DNA from: Acidobacteriota bacterium
Lineage (GTDB): Bacteria > Acidobacteriota > Terriglobia > Acidiferrales > UBA7541
Assembly (NCBI GenBank): GCA_027307115.1
Contig: DAHUXN010000013.1
Location: forward strand, 26,733 to 90,732
Length of the DNA: 64,000 nt
Reading direction: 5' to 3'
Of the stretch, positions 58,370 to 64,000 are shown in pieces. The position numbers were made by a program, and so were the translations under genes. The first letter of the stretch is position 1; each line of letters begins with the position of its first letter. The notes below the pieces were generated by a model. That model saw nothing but the letters and a program-made list of their open reading frames with translations, searched no databases and was not told the origin of the DNA.

Positions 58370-61369
58370 TCACTGTCTGCCGCGTTTCCTCAACGCCTCT
58401 TCCGCTTCTGTCGAATCCATCTTCAGCAGCTCTTTCCTGTTCTCCCTCAAATCTCTTCCGCTGCGCACCATCGGATACGGCGTGTCGTTTCCAATCAATC
58501 CGCGCCACAAAATGCGGTTGAACTTCGCCGAGTCAATATGATCTTCCACATTGAAATCGAACCCGCGCGTTTTCGCCGCCCAATACGCCGCACTATGCCG
58601 CGGACTCGCGTAGGCAAAGTCTGTGTCTGAAGTTCCCGCATTCGCCGATGTCGCTGCCGGTACCGGCAATTTCGTGCTCCTCAAAATTTGCGGAACAATC
58701 GCCGTATAACTCCACGCGTGCGCTTCCGTCGTGAACACATCCGCCATGGGCTCAATCACGTCGTCATTGATTCCCATCGGCCCCATTCCCAAAATGTCTT
58801 CCATCGTGCGCAGCATATTCACGGTCGTGTAGTGCGTCGACACCACCGCGCCCTGCTTCACGTACGCTCCCGCGATCAGCGCGATACTGCGATGCGCATC
58901 CACGTGATCCGGGCCGTTCTGCGCGTCATCTTCCACGATGAAAATCACGGTGCTCTTGGCGTAGGGACTCTTCGCCACTTGCTCGATCAATTTGCCGATC
59001 GAATAGTCGTTGTCGCCCATCTCCGCTTCCACGGTGCCCGTTCCGTCAATTGCGCCCGCGAAATCCCCAAAATGATCGCGTCCGAGCCGCACCAGTTCCA
59101 GATTGGGCAGATTGCCGTTTGCCACGTAACCCTGAAATTCCCGATCCCATTCCGTGTATCGCCAGTAATCGGGAAACTTCAAATCGAACCCGCGGAAATA
59201 CGGATCCGTGATTTTCATCAGCGCCGGCTTGTCCGCAAACGCCACTTGCGTCTTCGAAGCGTATGGATCGCGAATCAAAGGTATAGGCGCTGCTCCGCCC
59301 TTGCGCGCGAAGTAGCGCTCGCCGTCCACAAAAAAGCCGTAATTCCGCACGCTCAACTTCGCACGCAGCGCCGCGTCCCACAAATAACCCGTCCCCGCAT
59401 CCCCGCCCGGCCCGTCCGGCGCGTCCACGTCCGCCGTTCCCGGCAGCAAATCCTCGTCATTCGGCGTGTCAGGATTGGCGGCGCGCCGGTCGGCCAGTCT
59501 CGCAAACCCCACGTTGATGTTCCGGTTGTCCCCTTCAAAATCGTATGTCAAGCCGCGGCCCGCATAATTGATCGGAACTGTATTCTCCACCATCTCCGAT
59601 TCGCGCGCCGCCGTCGACCAGTTCCATCCTTCTCCGCTCACGTCTCCGCTGTCGTAAAAATTATCGAGGTCCACGAATTGCTCCGCGATCCGGTGATGAT
59701 TCGGACTGAGCGCCTGCGTAAAAAGCGTCAAATGCGGATCGCCATTGCCCTCCGGCAAATCTCCCAGCACCTGGTCGTACGTGCGATTTTCCTTGATGAT
59801 GTAAATCACGTGCTTGATGTGCGCGCGCAAGAATGCCATCGTCTTTTTGTTCGCTGCGTGCTGCGCATCGCTCACGTAATGATCGTTCTCCGCCACCTGT
59901 TTCGTCAGCGACGCGAGTTCGTTTTCTGGCGGCGTCGGAATCACCTCGAACCCGCCTTTGTTGAGTTGCAAAATGTACTCATTTTGCGCATGGCACGCGT
60001 CAAGAGCGTCCCGCGCAATCGAAGTCGTCCTCCGGCAGCCATCCGGATTGGGCCCCGGCACGCTTTTGCTGTTCGCCACGTAAAGCATCTTCCCGTCTCG
60101 GCTCACGCTCACCGAACTCGGATACCATCCCGTGGGTATCAGCCCACTCACCGTGCCCACCGACAAATGACCCATGATGCCTATTATCGGAGGCCGTACG
60201 CCCCCACCAGAAGGAATATGGTCGACTACTGCGATCGCGTTTGCGCCGCCATTCGTCACGTACAACTGCTTCCCGTCCGCCGAAAACACAATGCTATTCG
60301 GATTGCTACCCATCAATTTCGATGGATTCGAGAAAATTTCGTGTGGTGCCGTAGTATCGATATTTCCCATCAATTCGTTGGAAATAGCGTCTACCACCGC
60401 CACCTTGTCATCTGTGGGCAGCGCTGCGTACAAATAGCTCAGCTTGCTGTCCAAAATCATCTTCGTCGGCTCGCCCGGTACCACAATTCGCGCCTTCACT
60501 TTCGGCTCTCCGGAAATATCCAGCACCACAATCTGCCTGTCCCGCGGGCTCGACACATACGCCGTATCATTTCCCTTCGTCACCACCCAAAAAGGAAACT
60601 CCCCTCCCGCCACGCCCACTTTTTTCGGATCGCTCTTCCCCGGCCGTAAGTCCAGCTCCGCAATTTTCTTCCGCGCCGCCACATCAATCTCGCTCACCGA
60701 ATCATTCTCGAAATTCGCCACCAGCAAGCGCTTTCCATCCGCCGTCACGCCAATGCCTGCCGCCTCCGGTTTCACATCAATTCCCAGGCCGTGCTTGTGC
60801 CCTAACGCAATCGCCGGCCCTGCTTCCGCCCACTTCCCGTTTTGCTTCGCAAAAACATGCACATCATCATCGACGCCGCCCGAAACGTAAAATTCCTCTC
60901 CACTCGGATTCCAGGCCACGCCGTCAAACGTGTTCGGCACTTCCAGCGATTGCAACTTCCGCGGTCGCCCTTGCGAAATATCAAACACGAAAACGTACTC
61001 GTTCGAATCCGCCTTAATCTCGCGCCCAGACGCATCGTCCATCCGGTTGTATCCGCTCGTCAGCACCAGCAACGTCGCGCCATCGGGGCTCACCGCCGTA
61101 GTCACCGGCTGCCCGGCCACATAGCTAGGAAAATCCGCGAGCCCTGGATTGAGCGGCGTGTAAAACGAGCCTTGCGCCTCCATCGGCGTGATCGTCATTC
61201 CCGTGGGAAGCACCGCGCGACTCTCCAGCGACGGCAGCGCGTGCAACTGCCCGGGAGTTACGCTTGCACTCTGCCGTCGCGCGCCCGCCTCATGTCGCGT
61301 CGCAAAATAAACCGCCGCCGCAATCGCAATAATCATCGCCGTCGCGCCCAATGCGGTCCTTTTCCTCAT
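58370..61369 (-). CDS. Beta-propeller (YncE-like) fused to alkaline-phosphatase-fold phosphoesterase
   Basis: 999 residues, GAGGAGAGG before ATG 61369. N-terminal membrane/signal helix (about 8-25). Residues about 75-430 are YVTN/YncE-type propeller blades (VAWNPSGEEFYVSGG, VTADGKRLLVANFEND, VFSADGKQLYVTNGGAN). Residues about 520-900 are a PF04185-like phosphoesterase: HVIYIIKENRTYDQVLGDLP, LDNFYDSGDVSGEGW, VIFIVEDDAQNGPDHVDAHR, supplying the metal ligands. Periplasmic or extracellular; substrate unknown. This fusion recurs in Acidobacteriota and Verrucomicrobia. Confidence 0.88.
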   Translation of the reverse strand: MRKRTALGATAMIIAIAAAVYFATRHEAGARRQSASVTPGQLHALPSLESRAVLPTGMTITPMEAQGSFYTPLNPGLADFPSYVAGQPVTTAVSPDGATLLVLTSGYNRMDDASGREIKADSNEYVFVFDISQGRPRKLQSLEVPNTFDGVAWNPSGEEFYVSGGVDDDVHVFAKQNGKWAEAGPAIALGHKHGLGIDVKPEAAGIGVTADGKRLLVANFENDSVSEIDVAARKKIAELDLRPGKSDPKKVGVAGGEFPFWVVTKGNDTAYVSSPRDRQIVVLDISGEPKVKARIVVPGEPTKMILDSKLSYLYAALPTDDKVAVVDAISNELMGNIDTTAPHEIFSNPSKLMGSNPNSIVFSADGKQLYVTNGGANAIAVVDHIPSGGGVRPPIIGIMGHLSVGTVSGLIPTGWYPSSVSVSRDGKMLYVANSKSVPGPNPDGCRRTTSIARDALDACHAQNEYILQLNKGGFEVIPTPPENELASLTKQVAENDHYVSDAQHAANKKTMAFLRAHIKHVIYIIKENRTYDQVLGDLPEGNGDPHLTLFTQALSPNHHRIAEQFVDLDNFYDSGDVSGEGWNWSTAARESEMVENTVPINYAGRGLTYDFEGDNRNINVGFARLADRRAANPDTPNDEDLLPGTADVDAPDGPGGDAGTGYLWDAALRAKLSVRNYGFFVDGERYFARKGGAAPIPLIRDPYASKTQVAFADKPALMKITDPYFRGFDLKFPDYWRYTEWDREFQGYVANGNLPNLELVRLGRDHFGDFAGAIDGTGTVEAEMGDNDYSIGKLIEQVAKSPYAKSTVIFIVEDDAQNGPDHVDAHRSIALIAGAYVKQGAVVSTHYTTVNMLRTMEDILGMGPMGINDDVIEPMADVFTTEAHAWSYTAIVPQILRSTKLPVPAATSANAGTSDTDFAYASPRHSAAYWAAKTRGFDFNVEDHIDSAKFNRILWRGLIGNDTPYPMVRSGRDLRENRKELLKMDSTEAEEALRKRGRQ

Positions 61370-61915
61370 GTCCTCTCCTCAAGGCCCCCCAAACGCCCTG
61401 CATAACTTCAAACAGATTGCTGAAAAAGCATTTTGATGTCATTCCGAGCGGATGCTCCTAGCATCCGGCGAGGAATCTGCTTTTCTGCGCGAACTAACGC
61501 GGCTTGGTGAACGCGCACGCACACATCCATGTGCCTCAAAAGCGCCGCCATTTTGTCACAACTCCTCGTAAATGCGCTCCGCCAAATTCGCTTCCAACCG
61601 CAAGCGCAGCCCTCTCGAAAATCACCGTCTCTTTACGCGCGCGTAATGAGAGAGCAATCTACGACGATTCGTTTTTGCGGCAATTAGTTGGCGCGCGGTC
61701 CGGCGAGGGCGATCCTGTAATTTGAATGACACTTTGTTTGTTGTCATCCTGAGCGCAGCGAAGGATCTCGCCTCGACGAGAGGGAATTTTAGGGGGTCGC
61801 AGCTTCAGCTGCGACATAGGCCCGCAGTTCGAAAATCATTCCTATCGCACGCTTCACCCGCGCAAGGTAGTCGCGTTGCGGCCCACACTTTTTCGCCGCG
61901 CTCGATCCTCCCAGC
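61370..61915. repeat. 546-bp intergenic region with dispersed repeats
   Basis: No supportable gene. 61416-61494 holds GCTGAAAAA...TGTCATTCCGAGCG...GAGGAATCTGCTTTT, matching the sdhA-sdhB gap. 61743-61775 holds GTCATCCTGAGCGCAGCGAA plus GGATCTCGC, a variant of the same theme. 61796-61815 is a perfect 8-bp hairpin (GTCGCAGC, loop TTCA, GCTGCGAC) matching the one at 50658. The repeats may act as transcript 3' structures for the leftward propeller gene's upstream region or be passive. Confidence 0.65.
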
Positions 61916-64000
61916 TCACAACTCCTTCACTCTTCTCTCCAACTCCCGCGCAATCTCCTCCGCATCCGTCTCCGCCGCAAACGTCACCGCCTCGCCAATC
62001 GTCACCTTCACCGCCCCGCGCGGCGCCGGTTTCAGCCTCGAAGATTTTCCCGCCAGTCGCGCCTGCGCCAACTCCCACAGGCCGTCAATTCGCACCGGAA
62101 CCACCGGCAAATGCAGACGCGTCGCCAGCAATCCAATCCCGCCGCGAAACGCCGCCAGCTTCCCATCCTTCGTCCGCGCGCCTTCGGGAAACACCAGCAG
62201 GTTCCACCCGCGGTCGGCCAGTTCCCCCGCGAACGCAAAACTCTCCCGAAACCCCGATTGTTTCGGCAGCGGGAACACATTAAACAGCGCAATCACCAAA
62301 AAATAATCCATGCGGTTCACCATCCGCATGAAAAAATTCATCTCCCTCGACGGGTGCCGCATCCCGTATAAACGCTCCGCCTCCATCGCCGTCGCCAGCC
62401 GGTGACGAAATCCTGCTGGCAGCGCCGCCAGCACGCATCCAATGTCCACGTACGTCACATGATTCGCTACCACTAAGATTGGCCCTCGAATCCCGCCCAG
62501 ATTTTCCCGGCCGCGAATCGTCGGCTTCGCCAGCAGCCACGTCGCCGGCCACACCAGCAAATAATAAATTCCCAGCCGAATCCACGTGACCAGCCATCGT
62601 TGTGCCCAGCGCGGAAAGTGATACGTTTTCGGACGCGCCGCCGGCTCGCGCAGCAATCGTTCGAGCTCGCCGACTGTCTTCGCCTCCGCAAATCTCGTCT
62701 CTCCCAAATCCACTTGATATTTTTCTTCGAGCGCGCTCATCAATTCCACGCGGTCCAGCGAACTCATCTGCAAATCGCGCTCCAGATCAGCGTCCTCTGA
62801 CACTCGCGAATTTCCGCGCCGCATCACACTCGAAATCAAATCCCCGATCGCACTCCGCTTCCCTTCGCCAACCGTAGCCTTCGTCTCGCCCAATTTTTCC
62901 GCGACGCTCTCGCGTATCCGCGGCAACAGAGGCTTCTGCGTCGGAGTCCGCGGAAAATCCGGTTCTTCCCACACCACCCACCGGCGCATGCGCTGGTATT
63001 CCGCGAGCGATTGATTCGCCGAGTCCACGATCGCCGCGGCATTCGCATCTTGTTCAAGCAGCAACACCGCGCACGCTTCCGCGTTTCCGTTGCGCTCGAT
63101 TCCCACCACCACGCAATCGCGCACGCCCGCTTGCCGCCGCAACGCCGCTTCCAAATCTTCGGGATAAACATTCATTCCCGCCGGCGTCACGATCACGTTT
63201 TTTCGCCGGCCCTTGAAAAAAAGATTCCCCTCCGCGTCCATCTCGCCCAAATCGCCCGTGCGAAACCATCCCTCCGCATCCGCCATCGCCTCTGGCGTGC
63301 GTTCCTGCCAATATCCCGACGCCACATTTTCGCCACGCACCAGAATTTCGCCTTCCGCGCTCAACTTGATTTCCATCCCCGGCAGCGCCTTCCCAATGGA
63401 TCCCTTGCCCGTGCGAAACGGATGGTTCACGCTCACCAGCGAAGTCGTTTCCGTCAATCCATAACCCTGAATCACCGCGTACCCCAACCGCCGCCAAAAG
63501 GTCTCCGCGCTTTCCGGTAGCGCAGCACCGCCCGAAATCAGCGCCCAAAATTTCCAGCCCAACTGTCCGTGAATGCGCCGAAATCGCCAGCAGCGTTTCA
63601 GAAAATGCTCGCCATCCGCGGCCGCGAAATCCTTGCGAAATTTCTCGACACGCCCCTCCGCTTCGATTTCCCGTTCCACCTGTCCTTGCAACGATTCAAT
63701 CAGCCGTGGCACGCTCACCAGCGCCGTCACGCGCTCGCGCCGAATCGTCCGCGCCACTTCCGACGGACCCAGCGTGTCCAGAAAAATCACCGTCCCGCCC
63801 AGCAACGGCGGAATGAACATGCTCATCAACTGCCCGAACACGTGGCTCAGCGGCAGCAAATTCAAAAATCTCAGCGGGTGCACGAATTTCTCGTAGCGCA
63901 AATACTCCTGAATCTGCGCCTCCAGAGGCTCGATATTCGCCAAAATATTCCCGTGCGTCAGCACCACGCCGCGCGGCTCCGCCGTCGTCCCCGAAGTAAA
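61916..64000 (-). CDS. Acyl-CoA/ACP synthetase - ACP - PlsC acyltransferase fusion (5' end outside)
   Basis: At least 694 residues; the frame is open to the window edge, and the first visible residues FTSGTTAEPRGV are the AMP-binding P-loop, so ~150-200 N-terminal residues are missing. AMP-forming synthetase: VIQGYGLTETTSL, EGWFRTGDLGEMDAEGNL and GRRKNVIVTPAGMNVYPEDL. A phosphopantetheine site follows in DLQMSSLDRVELMSALEEKY. The C-terminal third is a PlsC-type acyltransferase with NHVTYVD and FPEGART. It probably activates a fatty acid, loads it on the internal ACP and passes it to a lysophospholipid, a lipid recycling or remodelling route. Confidence 0.92.
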   Translation of the reverse strand, partial: FTSGTTAEPRGVVLTHGNILANIEPLEAQIQEYLRYEKFVHPLRFLNLLPLSHVFGQLMSMFIPPLLGGTVIFLDTLGPSEVARTIRRERVTALVSVPRLIESLQGQVEREIEAEGRVEKFRKDFAAADGEHFLKRCWRFRRIHGQLGWKFWALISGGAALPESAETFWRRLGYAVIQGYGLTETTSLVSVNHPFRTGKGSIGKALPGMEIKLSAEGEILVRGENVASGYWQERTPEAMADAEGWFRTGDLGEMDAEGNLFFKGRRKNVIVTPAGMNVYPEDLEAALRRQAGVRDCVVVGIERNGNAEACAVLLLEQDANAAAIVDSANQSLAEYQRMRRWVVWEEPDFPRTPTQKPLLPRIRESVAEKLGETKATVGEGKRSAIGDLISSVMRRGNSRVSEDADLERDLQMSSLDRVELMSALEEKYQVDLGETRFAEAKTVGELERLLREPAARPKTYHFPRWAQRWLVTWIRLGIYYLLVWPATWLLAKPTIRGRENLGGIRGPILVVANHVTYVDIGCVLAALPAGFRHRLATAMEAERLYGMRHPSREMNFFMRMVNRMDYFLVIALFNVFPLPKQSGFRESFAFAGELADRGWNLLVFPEGARTKDGKLAAFRGGIGLLATRLHLPVVPVRIDGLWELAQARLAGKSSRLKPAPRGAVKVTIGEAVTFAAETDAEEIARELERRVKEL

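Noticed and set aside
61504..61725. Rightward 73-codon frame in the intergenic repeat region
   Set aside because: No Shine-Dalgarno, low-complexity N-terminus, and it lies among dispersed repeats.

Overview
The window looks like part of a chromosome from an Acidobacteriota-type bacterium (Solibacter/Koribacter-like). I infer this from recurring family styles: a winged-helix/TPR regulator, a Solibacter-type Ser/Thr kinase, a YncE propeller fused to a phosphoesterase, a GlgE/TreS-maltokinase module and an Sdh1-type succinate dehydrogenase. No database search was possible, so taxonomy is inference. Both ends cut genes: a phosphoketolase at the left and an acyl-CoA synthetase/acyltransferase at the right.

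Layout. (1) 1-9.6 kb: carbon storage and stress. A partial phosphoketolase diverges from a Crp/Fnr-family regulator across two matching Crp-like palindromes. Then come a MscS-type membrane protein, a glucosylglycerate-synthase-like glycosyltransferase, a TreS-maltokinase fusion and GlgE, all leftward. (2) 9.8-12.8 kb: a RhaT-like sugar transporter and an outer-membrane beta-barrel. (3) 12.9-21 kb: an electron-transfer cluster. It holds a Cyc2-like fused cytochrome-porin, a cupredoxin, a Rieske protein, split cytochrome b (b6 plus subunit IV), an eight-heme cytochrome c, a lipoprotein monoheme cytochrome and an internally duplicated secreted protein. (4) 21-28.7 kb: an ECF sigma factor with a built-in zinc-finger anti-sigma-like tail, an OsmC protein, a TolC/MFP/RND efflux operon and a small DUF2892 membrane protein. 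(5) 28.8-32.3 kb: a winged-helix/TPR regulator, a small secreted protein and a TlpA-like thioredoxin. (6) 32.5-35.1 kb: a decayed island at tRNA-Asn, with a truncated kinase joined directly to an integrase C-terminus, a hypothetical gene and an L13e-like protein. (7) 35.2-45.4 kb: thiI, then a complete leftward arginine operon, argRCBDFGHAJ. (8) 45.6-52.1 kb: fabV, a patatin lipase, and an Sdh1-type succinate dehydrogenase with a cysteine/histidine-rich membrane anchor. (9) 52.1-56 kb: an AhpD-like gene with an in-frame UGA at its catalytic cysteine (a candidate selenoprotein) divergent from msrA, an aldo/keto reductase, SnoaL-like proteins, and tRNA-Val with a duplicated 3' end. (10) 56-64 kb: YbjQ, a CocE-type hydrolase, a propeller/phosphoesterase, an intergenic repeat region and the acyl synthetase.

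The strongest candidates for follow-up are the CXXU AhpD-like gene with a SECIS-like hairpin just downstream of its UGA, and the Cyc2-like porin-cytochrome operon, which could be an iron-oxidation or extracellular electron-transfer route. Two smaller signals may link distant parts of the window. One is a 77-bp sequence present both downstream of the crp gene and just upstream of the cytochrome operon. The other is a Crp-like site beside the second copy.
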